Assembly: GCA_032209605.1 (NCBI GenBank)
Contig: JASFXZ010000010.1
Coordinates: 12,483,385-12,547,384 of the forward strand
Origin: Mactromeris polynyma
Taxonomy: Eukaryota > Mollusca > Bivalvia > Venerida > Mactridae
Length of the DNA stretch: 64,000 nt
Direction: 5' to 3'
Below are positions 10,278-22,799 of this stretch, piece after piece (position 1 is the first letter of the stretch; every line of letters starts with the position of its first letter). The translations under genes were made by a program, and so were the position numbers. The notes below the pieces were generated by a model that was not told the origin of the DNA, searched no databases, and saw only the letters and a program-made list of their open reading frames with translations.

Positions 10278-11384
10278 CCAAAGGGGGCCGGCACATTAAA
10301 AAATCCACTACCATTATATACTATATATACAAGGGGTGCAACTTCCAAAATATCGTTTTCCATACTGACTCGACATAACCCGTTGTAACTTCCGATCAAA
10401 TTAACCTTTTTAAACCAATTAAACGGCTATCGACTCTATATACATTTATCTATCCAGAGCACATCAATATTTTTTCCTATTCCGACTAAATACGTTGCAC
10501 TAGCCGCCGAAAACACGCAAAAGTGAGCCAAAAATCAAGTAGGACAAGTCCGTGGCAGCAACAATGCTGCATACGCAACATAGAAATAACACGGAAATAC
10601 AATTACAGCGTCGTAATGGCAAACATAATCAATATTATCTAATTTATAAATACAAAGTAAATCGATTGCCATGATATTTTAACGAAGACTATTCACATAT
10701 GTTCCGGGATTACGATTTTAATATCGGTCGGTTTATTTTCGTCTTGGAAGCTGTCATTTTATCCCGCGTGACATTGCAGTTATAAGCTGATCGCTGATTG
10801 GTCGGTCGTCTACTGACAAGCTGGTTCCGATACGGGGAACCAGCATTGTTATACACCACTAACCAATCAGATCGCCTGTTACAAATCGAGAGAGGTCTTG
10901 GGTCAATTGTAAATCTACATGCATATTTGACATTTAATAAATAAACTTCGTTTGCGGAAATACGAAACAAATTCAACGATTAAATATCGAGGTGTGTGAA
11001 ATATTTTCATATTATCTATAAGACTGAACCGAAATTTTGGTTATTTGAGCCTGGTTAATGCAGTTTATTGTTATTTCAATGCTTCGATGTCACTGGTTGT
11101 TGCTGCCACGGACTTGTCCTACATGGTTTTTTTTGCTCATGTTTGTTCGTTTTCGGCGGCTAATGCAACGTATTTGGTCGAAATAAGAAATAATATTGAT
11201 GTGCCCTGGATAGATAAATGTATATAGAGTCGATAGCCGTTTAATTGGTTAAAAATGTTGATTTGATCGGAAGTTAGAGCGGGTTATGTCGAGTCTGTAT
11301 GAAAACCGGTATTTTGGGAGTTGCACCCCTTGTCTATATAGTATATGATGGTAGTGGGATTTTTAATGTGCCGACCCCCTTTGG
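10278..11384. mobile_element. Foldback-type DNA transposon with about 330-bp inverted arms
   Basis: The left arm (10278 to about 10600) and right arm (about 11060-11384) are inverted copies. 'ccaaagggggccggcacatt' at the left mirrors 'aatgtgccgaccccctttgg' at the right. Inside, 'gacaagtccgtggcagcaac' mirrors 'gttgctgccacggacttgtc'. The flanks are TTTCAA on both sides (10272-10277 and 11385-11390), a 6-bp target duplication. The centre (10600-11060) has no transposase. It holds a perfect 9-bp stem hairpin at 10820-10844 and opposed CCAAT boxes ('ctgattggtcgg' and 'accaatcagatcg'). It is therefore a non-autonomous element. The open frame of 10710-10976 (minus) spans the palindromic centre and is probably not a gene. 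Confidence 0.85.
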
Positions 11385-11390
11385 TTTCAA

Positions 11391-14187
11391 CTAGCTGTTT
11401 TAATTCAATGTGAAAACATGACGTCATCTCAGTGCATTTTGGCCAACAATCGCAGAGACTGCTATAGCTCCTATTATATATTTTGGTTACTTGCTATATT
11501 CAATAATAGAAACTTATTCAACACCCAAAGGAAACTCAGCACAGTTACCATATCAAAGGATGCTTAATGTTCATTACCTCTCGTGTGTATCTACTTAATG
11601 CTTGTGCGTCAACTTAATCTTGTTTGTAGACACCGAGTATCACCATAGCTGTTTCCCATTCTTTCTCCCGTGATTAACGTTCCATGGCTTCAAACCGATC
11701 AAGTAAATAAATTATCAGGATTGTAAAGAGATGTATTCAAGCATACAACACGGGTTTACATCTGTCACAGAAAATAACCGTAACTAGATCATTTTCTCAG
11801 ATCCATTAAACGTCTGCGTACTGGTATAGCACCAGACCTTACATTAAGAAATTACTGTCACTTTCGTTGCAATAAATACTTCTGAAAAACCACAATAGGT
11901 AGTCGTTATTTGGCGACATTATTTCTGCTTGTCTACGTAAAGTATCTTGCCGTTTTAAGTACAACATACACACTAACATTATACATTAGCGCATAATGAA
12001 CCTTTTTTTATTTGTATGAGAAAACATGGGTCGCAAATTAGTCACGCATTTAACCAGTTTACTTTTATTACTAACTCACTAGCGTAGATCAAATTTACAC
12101 TTAAGGTATTCTACCCATAATGGAATTTCTCCAAAGGCAAATGAAACTTGTATCGATCCAATCTGTACTATAATGCGGCTATAAATTTAAAATTCAATAT
12201 TTTTTTACCGTTCTAAAAAAAAGTTATGACATTTTTTCTTTGTAAACTTCCTTCCTGAAAACGTTTGCCGTACAAAAGTGACCAGTAAATGGAAAAGTAA
12301 CATTACACTTCTCATTTTGTAATATTTCTTGTTTAGGAAAGCATGTTTGTACTAATCAGATATGTACACTCAACGACACTTCTAAGTCCACACTTCGACT
12401 TTCATGGTTAACTTCGACATTTGTTGGAGTATTTTTATAAAACCTGGTCACAATCTTGACAAAATATTTTATTATTTGAAAACATAACAAAAATAACAAT
12501 CGGATACGAATCCGCTCAACCGTGACAGTTTTACTGCTGCTGGTCGAAATACTCCAACAAATGTCGAAGTTAGCCATGAAAATCGAAGGTAATGTAAGAA
12601 ACATCTACAAGAAATTCAAAGAAAATGTTTGTTTTTTACATTTATGCATATAGCATTTAAGAAATGGGCAAATTTCCTTTCAAAATTAAAATATTGTTAA
12701 TAGCAGATGACCTAAACTAAATTGATGTATCAATGGGGCATCAAATTGTCTGTAATAGAAATTATTTACATTATCTAACACAGAATATATCAAACTTTCA
12801 GAGACTGTTACCGTCCAGTTACAGCGCAATTTCATTTTGAACAAAATGACGTGCACATTTCTCTGAGAAAAAGTAACAGTTCTAAGTGGTTTTGTTTGCT
12901 ATTTCACAAAAGAATTAGATTTTTCCTGGAAATTTTATCTTAGTGTTGTTGTAAAACATAATAATATTGAATGTGCAACGAAATCATGGTAATTGTTGGT
13001 CTTTTAATAACCTTTTAAATATTTCCACTATATTTTCAACATAATATCACTTTAATACCTCACTTTATGAAAAATGTCAGGTTTTTTAAATTATTTCAAT
13101 TCTTTGTTTTTAGAAAAATGTATCGAAGCAATTTTGAATGGGATGTTATAATTCAAAAACATTATAAATGATAATATTTTGATATTAATTTTTAACAAGT
13201 TTTATATTTTGATTACTGAGCCATACACAAACAATGGAAATGACGGATTTCAGTTATGGGTGGAATACCTTAAAAAACAGCGTTAGAATCGTTCTAACTA
13301 ACGATTTTCTCATCATGGGAATATAATACCTCGATTTGTTTCATAACAAAAATAGAAATACCTATAAGATAGAAAATGCTTTTATTGCTTTTAAAGCGTA
13401 GAAAGGTCAACTGAAGCTTAAATTAATATACATATAGTATAATTTTAATCACTCAGTTTCGTCCTCATCTTTCTTGCGATGCTATTGATGCTTTTCCCGC
13501 GATGTGTGTGCTTAATTAAATCTAATTCCCAGTGGAGTCTGTGATCTTTCAGAATTTAAAGAAGACATTTTTTCCATTCGTCAAATGAATTTACACAATG
13601 CATCTATAATTCAAATGTTGATTTATAGATTGTTATAAGCCAGACTTCACATATTGGAAACAAGTCTATCCTAATCTCAATCAAAGGCAGTGCATGGGAG
13701 GAGGATGGATTTCTTGTACATCTTTTGTGTTCTGCACCGTATCAGACATAGCACGGTCACAATCCATATTGCAGAGGTCAGCGATATATGCAAGGACTTT
13801 TATATCACATGTTTGGGTAGTTTCTGCACTTTATAAAAGTACTTGTGTAATATGCAGCAGTCCGTTTATTACCCAGTTTTCAAACTATACGGACTGATCC
13901 CCAGATGGAATGATACATTATTTTCAGCCAAATACGCAAGAACATACACATTGGCCGCGAATAGGACCCAATATCTAGCATATATATTTATATCTAGCAG
14001 AGCTGACTCCGTTAATAGGCATGAGGCTAATACAGGAGTGATAAAAATCATAATTTATTTTTATATTAAGACATCGCGTTCGTTTTTCAGGTTTTCTCTA
14101 CACATCTTATAAAATATTCAAAACTCGCAAAGTTAACAATGTATATTTTAGTAGCGTAATGATCCATTTGACCTTACTTATTTAAAT
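11391..14187. other. AT-rich intronic stretch, nothing recognised
   Basis: There is a short internal inverted repeat: 'atggttaacttcgacatttg' at 12404 against 'caaatgtcgaagttagccat' at 12558. The arms are about 20-25 bp and flank roughly 130 bp. Otherwise I see only poly-A/T-rich sequence without coding frames. Confidence 0.5.
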
Positions 14188-14731
14188 TAGGGATGTCAAT
14201 ATTCGGTTATTTTGCTAACCGGTTACCCGTTTAATCTTCCGAACGGTAAACCGGTTAACCAAACATGACATTCGGTTCGTGTTTCGTATTTAGCCGTGTA
14301 TATTTTGACCACGAAACCGGTAAACTAGACCTATATTCTGACGGATATACAGTTCGAATAGTGTTTTATTTCTGAAAAATACGGAACACAAAACATAAAA
14401 ATAAATATCAATAATTTCAATTATGTTAAGAAAAGAGAGAAAAAGTAGCTACAGGGAACGCCACATACATAAGACAGTGCCTCCCCATGCAGACCTCCGG
14501 TAAAACAATCCATAAAACATAAGGCACTTGAGGAGGTTAAAGGGTACATACGTTAAAGAACAGAAAACAGCATTTTTATTTCAAACATTATAACATGATA
14601 TATGATAATTGATTTTTTTCAAAAATGAAAAGTAGATGTTTTCATAAAAATAAACGATTAACCGGTTAGTCATTTTACTAACCGATAACCACATGTTCGA
14701 ACGGGTAACCGGTTAATCGTTTACACCCCTA
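14188..14731. mobile_element. hAT-like non-autonomous element with nested GGAGG repeat
   Basis: The ends are inverted: 'tagggatgtcaatattcggt' left, and right 'taatcgtttacacccctaa' whose reverse starts 'ttaggggtgtaaacg'. Both inner arms carry 'aaccggttacccg'. The flanks are ATTTAAAT (14180-14187) and ATTTAAAA (14732-14739), an 8-bp target duplication with one mismatch. An 8-bp duplication and TAGGG-type ends fit the hAT superfamily. There is no transposase. Its interior holds a GGAGG repeat fragment (14440-14560). Confidence 0.7.
14440..14560 (-). repeat. GGAGG repeat, nested fragment
   Basis: Reverse-strand copy of the distal part: 'agctacagggaacgccacat', 'agtgcctccccatgcagacc' and 'gcacttgaggaggttaaagg'. 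It lies inside the hAT-like element, so it inserted later or was carried along. Confidence 0.8.
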
Positions 14732-15042
14732 ATTTAAAAGTAACACTCTTTGAGTTACTTTCTTGGCAAGCTAAATTAGGAACAGTTTGAATTGAATGTA
14801 CATTCCTACATATCTGCAGCAACACTGTTTGGAAGCCTGATCAAAACTGGTAGAGCTGGGAACTCGATATCGATGTTCGGGTCATTTTCAAGGGAGACAA
14901 TCCACTGCGATAAGCCAGCTAAAAGAAACGGAAAGCTGCTTATGATACACACTTTGACTGTTGATAAAAGTGTGTTGGTCTTGAGAGGTTAAGACTTGTG
15001 ACGGTAAAACTGATAATGTTGTTGTAGCTAAGTCATTGCTCA

Positions 15043-15514
15043 CTATGACGTAGGTAAGTGTTTCAGCCCGAAGCATTTGGTTTATTTTTCTTCAGACTCA
15101 AAGTAGATAGAGACCACTCATCAGAAGAAATCAGGAAAGTACCCATTTTTCGGCGCAGCCGTACTAGCATGGTTTTTCTATTTGCATATTCAGTGTTTTG
15201 TAAACCAATCAAATCTTACGTTAACCACCAAGGCAATTTCGCGCTATTTCTCATTGCTCACGAAACAGCCACTCTGGAGAGGTTGAATAGTATTTGCATA
15301 TTCAGTGTTTTGTAAACCAATCAAATCTTACGTTAACCACCAAGGCAATTTCGCGCTATTTCTCATTGCTCACGAAACAGCCACTCTGGAGAGGTTGAAT
15401 AGTATTTGCATATTCAGTGTTTTGTAAACCAATCAAATCTTACGTTAACCACCAAGGCAATTTCGCGCAATTTCTCATTGCTCACGAAACAGCCACTCTG
15501 GAGAGGTTGAATGG
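15043..15514 (+). repeat. CCAAT repeat, copy 3, with 112-bp triplication
   Basis: It starts with 'tgacgtaggtaagtgtttca', as does the copy at 22800. After 'ttcggcgcagccgtactagc' a 112-bp unit is repeated three times: 15179-15290, 15291-15402 and 15403-15514. Each contains 'aaaccaatcaaatcttacgt' and 'cacgaaacagccactctgga'. The units differ by about one to a few bases, so the triplication is young. The open frames of 15058-15605 follow from the repeat and are not genes. Confidence 0.85.
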
Positions 15515-17649
15515 TATTTTCATATTAGGCTCTTTGGGAAGATTTGTTCTTTATCTAATACTTCGCTTTTTAACGAGATTCTCGTGTATTTGTCTTGTCT
15601 ATTAGTATCTTTTTTCAAACTATATTTCGAATTGTATCACAATATGTTTTACGCAATTATCATAAAATTAATTAAAGATTGTATTTTAAACGTTTTCTTG
15701 AAACTTACAGCATGTGGTTGTGAAAAGATGGTTCAAACTTTCAATTATCAAAACGTCGACGTCAATTACTCAAGTATCCAGAATACCGTGGATCTCTATT
15801 TATTCCCGACTATCTGATTTCGAGAAATTTTGCGATTCATCTAAACGCGAATTCATAATTCTTCAAGATGGCATCAAAATATTAAGTGTATTCAAAAATA
15901 TATTTGTTGCACCCCGAACGATAGACTTCGCGAAATAAATTAGAAATTAATTGACCGATTTCATGGAATAAAGAGCTCGCATATTAAGAGTGATCTTATG
16001 AATGATGCATAATGTCAAACACTGCGTGTGGCCCGACTATATTAAATTTGCCAAGACTTAATGACGTATTGATAAAGTAAATTAATTGAGAGCAGTATGG
16101 AAAGTAAACTGCCCTGAATGATTTTACGATGGGTTAGTTTACTGATAAACCTAGGCGCAATTGTAACGTTGTAAAAAGGATTGAAGCCCCTCGATTTGTT
16201 CATCATTTTGATTAATATGTTTGGGAATACAAAGATTACGTGCGAGCTTAGACTCTCATACTGGTTTAAGCTCCAGCCCCAATTAATTATACTAACAGTC
16301 TCAAGCCCCGCTGTGTTGCTCAGCTTCTCTTTGGTTTTATTATTGTGCAGTTCCGGTTGTTACCCACACTCTCTTCGGTTGTGTTATTTTATTCCTGGTT
16401 GGACGGTGCACCCCTAAGTATGCACAACTGATTTCAAATCTACAAACCAAATTACAGCAATACAGCTTTCTGCATTGAAGAAAATAGTGCAGTTTTCAAT
16501 ACTTAAATACACATGGCAAATTGAATATCCTTCCAAAATTCCAATTAATATGATAAAATATAGTAAAAATTCATAAATTTAGCATATTTTGATAAATTCT
16601 GCTCGATGATACAGGCTAAATATGATAAAGTATCCATGCGCAAACCGCCGTTCCGCTTGAGTGGTTACAATCTCTACAAACCATTTATTTTTATAATTCA
16701 CCCAAAAACAGCTTAATATACTGGCAAAAGATCTTGTTTTCACAATGTGTGATTTTTTTCAAAGTATGTAGGGAAGAGGCTTGTCTAATAACTCATACAA
16801 ATGGACTTCAGCGTTTCCTCATTGAAAGTATCAACATTTATCTTTATGATGCTTACATGACACATTATGGCGTTTTAAATATTTCAAAGTCTGCGAAGTA
16901 TAGCCATAAACACAACTAAAATATCATTAGTCCGTACACTCCACTCGTATGCATTCCGCTGGGCCTCGTTTAGGACCGTTAAGTTTTTTTGCGTGGTTAA
17001 ATTTGAGTAGTAGCTTTACACTTTCCCTGAGATAGTTTACAGAAAACTGCACTTTAGTTTAACAATGCTGTATATATATTGCTGCAATTCACCATCAAAT
17101 ACCCATTACATCGGTGATGATGTATGTTTGCTTTATAGCATTGTGATAGGAGATTATGGAACTATAAAGGTATTGACGGAAGCTTGTATCTTGATGCAAA
17201 TATTGAGAGCAGAGCTATATTCAGTGTTCAGATATTCTAGTCTGCATAAAAGTGTTTTCCAGTGACCTCCGGTAATTTGAGTCTTTTATTATTTACCGAA
17301 AGAGTTCGTTCAATTTTTAAATGAAGTGCATGTATTGTCGTCAAATAAGTCGGACTTTCATAAAAACAATTATGATATTCGTACATACTGCAAACTTGGC
17401 GTTAATAGTACCTTTGCCACAATCAAATGTTGCTCGTTTCTCTTCATGTTGATTTATCAATGAGTTCTGTTGTCAGAAGCATATAAGTACATTGTGTTTA
17501 TCCATTTAAGTAGTGAAATTGTTGCATTTAATCAGACGTCAGTGTCTTAGTTGACCGATATAAACAGAAACAAGAGATATCTTAAAAAAAAGACAAACCG
17601 CTAGAATGATGTCTACTATAACCACGGAACTGTAGTATCGGGGTCATTT
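15515..17649. other. Intronic stretch, nothing recognised
   Basis: Several frames of 60-80 codons occur (for example 16181-16417), but none has recognisable domains, codon bias or splice context. Confidence 0.5.
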
Positions 17650-18180
17650 TATATATGCTGTTTTCGTAGATACGTGCTCCTACGCAGAAAAGTAATTGCA
17701 AGTTTACTCAGTACACAGTTTTCATTTTAAACTAAAAAAACAATAATGTAAACCCTTACGAAGTCTGTAGCAACATATGTTTATGTTTTGCAATGAAGCA
17801 TGTGCTTAAAAACAGAAGGTCAGTGACTTGGATCGTCTGGAATCTTTCTCAATAGATTCGTGCCCCTGGGAAATCTGCCTCGTTCTGGTTTGTAAACACT
17901 TTGATGACGGAAAAGATGATGCAATATCCAACTTATAATGTTCGCACATTTTACGAAAACCCCGTTTAATGCCTCTTGGGTGAACAAATACCCCGTTTGG
18001 TGCCTCTTGGGTGAAATCTGATTGGTCAGATTTTAAAAAGCTCACTCCGAGGACAACATTTGGTTGGTCAAAAATGTAGGTAAAAATCAATGTTATACAG
18101 CTACGCCGAAATAGAGAATACTGACGTTTATTATGACATAGGAACATAATGTTACGTCTGAGGAAATCGGCAAGTAATTC
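17650..18180 (+). repeat. Dispersed repeat, partner of 43480-43830
   Basis: 'tttatgttttgcaatgaagc', 'ctgggaaatctgcctcgttc' and 'taaacactttgatgacgg' recur in the same order and strand at 43617-43748. The minus-strand frame 17806-18204 (132 codons) lies over this repeat and is not conserved as a frame in the other copy, so I do not call it a gene. Confidence 0.65.
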
Positions 18181-18489
18181 CCATGGTAGGATAGATTCTG
18201 TCAAGCTTCTATGCTATAATTATTGCCGCTCCATTCGCTCCAGTAAATAGGTCATGTAAACTCTAATCCTGTCATCATTTGGTTAGATACTGTTTGTGTA
18301 TTATACTGGTGTTTTAACGATACGTACGTATGAGGGAACTCTTAATTTGTCCGATTTCTAATTTATTTATATTATACATTATTTTTGAAACATTCAGGGT
18401 TTTTATAAATATATATTCAGTTTTGGCCGATTATTTTTTTTAATGCTATTATTACGAAAAGTAAATTGTATTTTTGTTAGTTCGTTTTC

Positions 18490-18700
18490 ATCGGTTATAT
18501 GTCAATTTTTCAGTCATATACGGTGGCCAGTTGACCTCGTTAGTTTTCCTGGAATGAAATATTAACCAGTTCTAACTTGCTCTTCCGCAAGGAACTGACA
18601 AATTATCCACATGTGGAGAACATGACCGTTGCCCATGTCACGCACGAACATGACCTGCCAGACCCTGGAATCGAGCCCGGATCTAAATACATGTGTACTA
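18490..18700 (-). mobile_element. tRNA-derived SINE, minus orientation
   Basis: Body landmarks on the plus strand are 'gtcatatacggtggccagtt', 'gttctaacttgctcttccgc' and 'atccacatgtggagaacatg'. Near 18665 'ggaatcgagcccgg' is a reversed B box of the RNA polymerase III promoter, marking the decayed tRNA-like head. Confidence 0.65.
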
Positions 18701-19019
18701 GTAAAAAAGAAAACTTCTGTTTTTCCATTAGCAAATATAAGCAGACACTTTAAGACATTGTCGGGTATTTCAAAACACCCGTTACAAACTACTTTAACAA
18801 TTGCATGAACATTTGTCTTGTTTAGTAAATGCAACTTATTTCTTGAATTGGATCTATACAAAAACTATATCTGTTATCATTTATTCATAATAATACTCGA
18901 GTGAGGTCAGTTCTTAATAATTTCATCAGTGCATATATTATTCAATACCCTTCGTGTTACAATAATTGGATATAAACTTTTGCCGATTATGAAATACGGC
19001 GTATAATAAAGGGGAATTG

Positions 19020-19175
19020 CAGGGCCGTAAATTGCCTCCCCTGGAAGGGGATGCACCCCGCCGAGTGGAGCGAGGGAAAAAAATTTTTGGACCCTTTTTA
19101 GACAAAAAATGATTTTTTTTTCAGCCCGCAATAGGAGGCAACTGCCTACATGCCTCCATGTAATTTACGGGCCTG
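19020..19175. mobile_element. 156-bp MITE with CAGGGCCGTAAATT ends
   Basis: The ends 'cagggccgtaaattgcctcc' and 'atgtaatttacgggcctg' are inverted copies with one mismatch in the first 14 bp. The sequence GAATTG stands on both sides (19014-19019 and 19176-19181), a likely target duplication. The interior has 'ccgagtggagcgagggaaa' and 'tttttggacccttttt'. It is non-coding. Confidence 0.7.
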
Positions 19176-19181
19176 GAATTG

Positions 19182-20796
19182 GTAGGATCAAGCGTGAACC
19201 CTTATTCATATTTATCGTTTTAGTAGACCAACGTTTAATGTATCTGTATATGAATACTGTAGCCAATGCAAATGTTTGCTTCTTTGATACCGTTTCTATA
19301 ATCGATACCGGCTCTGGTAAAACTGGAAAATGTCTCAATAGGTAAGTAGATCCAGTTTTTCTAGATTTTCATGTCAGTCGAAGCGCCCGCATTGTCGTGG
19401 AGTGAAAAAATGATGCAAAACCATCAAAAGTAAAAGGCAGCATTCAATTTACTTTCAAAAAGCTTTCTTGAAGTGCATCGATCACCGACATTACCGTGTC
19501 GTTTTCACTTAACGAGCATTACGTAATTTGATAGATGCAACAATTTCTCGATGAAGACATTTGAACTCCGCAGTAATATATAATATATCTCCATTTTCAT
19601 CAAATTTCCATACACGGATATAGAAATAAGGTCTTAATAAATTTCAAACTATCACATGCCATATAAATTCCATAAATTGATTTCATTTCCATGTTATTCT
19701 TTCTTTGTTATTATTTGTTCTTTAGTATGATGTCCGTCATGATATCCATCACGAGTGTACGTATTATTATATAATCTATAAATAAATGTTTTCTGATTGA
19801 TCCAGGAATACATTTCTTTCGACTCTGTAATACGCGATATTCACCAATGTTCGGTGATATTAACTGGTTTATTAATAGCAAACACACTTTCCTTATATGG
19901 CAGGCTGATTTTTACGAACGCTATAGAGGTTGCTGAAGCGCGTGTTGGATGAAGATGATAAGTGCATTCATGTTGTTAAGCACCAAATAATTATTTATGA
20001 ACACTATCGCCTCCTTCAATAATGACTAACGGTCCAAATCACACCAAGTACAAGAGCTGAAACGTCCATAACTGTATATAATAACGCACGACTCCTGTGA
20101 GAACATATTATCCGATTATGATCCTACGCAATCCTTGCAATTACTCATGAGAGTAATACTACTCTTCTTATCAAGTTATGGGACCTAACCATATTTCTTT
20201 CGACGAGTTTCTTCCCTATTAAATTATTTATGTACTTGGTATACTGTTGTAATGAATGCGGGCGATATAATATGGTTGTTAGCCGTATAAAGTCATCACC
20301 AGGGACAAAAGTTTGAGATAAAAATTAGCCTAATGACCGTGTATCCATTCCGAGGATTCTCTAAACAAATAAGGATAAATATGCAGGAAAAGTGTACAAA
20401 ACCTGTTTCGGACCATGGTGAGTTTTGCCTACGGCAAGAAATCAGGAAAACAGCCTGTAATGTTGTTTGTATTGTAAAGGAGCTTTTGAGTTAGAAGAAA
20501 CACTTTATCATATAAAGCAGGGCGACAACAGTGTGTTACAATCGCATGTGGATAGAACTCAGACTGGTGCTATTAGAATATATATATTATATATACATGT
20601 ACCCCTATATACAACATCTGCAGAGCATCATCATTTAGAAAACGCTAATGTAGGCTGTTGTTGGAGATACTTTTTGCTCTAGCGGTATTTGAAAGTAAAT
20701 TCCAATTACAGATTAAATATATTGTTTAAGAGAGGTGTTTGTTCAAGAGAAGGCCGATCTGGAGACGTTGCATTGTACTTACTATTAGGCTTGCAA
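19182..20796. other. Intronic stretch, nothing recognised
   Basis: No repeats matched within the window and no convincing exon. Confidence 0.45.
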
Positions 20797-20960
20797 GCGC
20801 GGATCCAGCAAATGTTCGTTAGGGGGTCCAGGCCTTACAGTATAAGGCCTTTGATTTTTGGACCCCCTCTGGAAACAGGATTTTAAAGAGAAAAATATAT
20901 TTTGCCAAAATCTCAGGGTCGCCCCTCTGAAACCGAGGGTCGCCCCTCTGAAACCGCATT
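20797..20960 (+). repeat. Repeat terminus plus 21-bp direct duplication
   Basis: 'gcggatccagcaaatgttcg' and 'tttttggaccccctctgg' form a loose inverted pair (ggtcc/ggacc). It is followed by two exact 21-bp units: 'agggtcgcccctctgaaacc' plus g at 20915-20935 and again at 20936-20956. Confidence 0.6.
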
Positions 20961-21907
20961 GACTTGTACAATTATAGAAAAGTAAGAATACAATATAATG
21001 AAATATTAAAGACGAGGTGTACCATCAGAATGATGAGCACTTGTGCACCTTAAAACAAATTAAAGCAACCGCGAAATAAATTGTTGCTATATAGCCGTTA
21101 TTTATGATTACCGACAAATATATATTCCTGATATTCATTACATATGAGATTTATTTCAATACGCAAATAAAAAAGTTTTGCAAAGAATTTAATATTTTAT
21201 CAATTTCATTTTTACGACTTTCATAATTCCGCTAAAATATATTCCTGTTACAAATGTAAAATGTTGTAGTTTGATACATGATGATATGCATAAGAATATC
21301 TTAAAAAGTTTAAATACGTCAATTTTATTTTGTCATTATCCGTTCTAAGGAGATGCATACTTATTTCTGTATCAAGTCTCCCCTTTAAGTAAATTTTAAA
21401 ATCCTGAGTGTGAACCTAAGACTGGTAATAATTTAACAAAAAATATACTACTCCAATTATGACATTGTATCTTTTTATTTCATCTTTTTTATAAAAACAA
21501 AATCAAAACTCTAAGTTGCATGACCCAGCTTTTAGGTACTAAGCAAAAAGCAATAACATCAACAATAAGAAACTTGTATCTCTGACTTGTTATTAATATT
21601 CAATTGAACCTGGTCATTTATGTACCTGTCAAAAAGCAAAACTAAACGAGGGTACCCTAGCGGGGGTCTAAAAAGAAGAAGAAAAAAGTCTGGGTTAAAT
21701 TATTCATTTTGAATATATTGTGAAACAAGTTGTACGAGCGTGTACATTTTATACATTCGATGACTATTTTGTGAGTTTCGAACTAGTAATCGCGCCTGTG
21801 CCATTTCAGAATTTGAACCCACAACATCCTCATCGGGAGTGCGATACTGTATACGAGACTACCAGGCCTTACTTTTCTTATTTGCGTTACCCATGCCTTA
21901 ACTCCTT

Positions 21908-22180
21908 TGTCGTGTATATTTCGTCACAGTCGTACTAACATGGCTTGCTGTTTGCATACCAGCGCTGTGCAAACCAATCAAATCTCACGTTAACCTCTAA
22001 ACCAACTTTTCTTTAACCGTACAACGTTTGTAACACAGACGCGGATTGGTTAACTTTTCGATAAGGGGAACGTTACCTTACCGAAATCCATTTTTGATAT
22101 CGAGTGACCAGCAATTGTAACATCTTGGCATCTTAACGTTCAAATTGCGCCGACCACCAATATTTCCTGTTAATCACTGT
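21908..22180 (+). repeat. CCAAT repeat, copy 4
   Basis: 'cgtactaacatggcttgctg', 'gcaaaccaatcaaatctcac', 'gacgcggattggttaac' and 'caaattgcgccgaccac' occur in the family order. It is shorter and more diverged than the copy at 56613. Confidence 0.7.
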
Positions 22181-22799
22181 ACAGAGATTATTTACAAGTA
22201 CAATGTGTTAGATTCCTGACTACATCCGCTGGTTTTATCACAGAAAACTAATGGGACTTTATTTAGAGGATTTTTACCTCTCCAATTTTAAATTAATCTT
22301 CTACAACTTTTGGAGACACATATTGTTTCATTTACTATCTGGATTTCTTCGAGTACTTGATCAGACGTTTGGTAATTTGAAATTAGACTGTGTCTCGATA
22401 ACTAAAATAGAGAATCCTTTGTAACACAAACCAGTTACTAACCAGTCCAACATTTGCAACACAACAAGGCTTTAATTGCTTTATCGTTTCTCTTTCCGTT
22501 TTGATAATAGATCCTGCCAAATCATGACGTAGCAACCAATTTTTCACAACCGAAGGCTAAATTGGGAGAAAATGCAGCAAATTACAGTAACAAGCGTCTG
22601 GAACACTTATTCATGTATTCACGTCTGCTTTTGTCACGTTGCTGGAAGAAACGTGGCATTGAATCAGACATTTGCGTAACATAATTGATGAATAGCTTCA
22701 CAGGAAACCGATTCCTGATTTCAGTGAATAACTTACATAGATCATTGCGTTCGTGTTCGGTGTTGTCACATTCTGTTCCAAAATACATATTCATTAAAA

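Noticed and set aside
15058..15605. Overlapping plus-strand frames with repeated peptide
   Set aside because: They are translations of the 112-bp tandem units of a non-coding repeat.
17806..18204. 132-codon minus-strand frame as a gene
   Set aside because: It lies over a dispersed repeat whose partner at 43.5-43.8 kb does not keep the frame.
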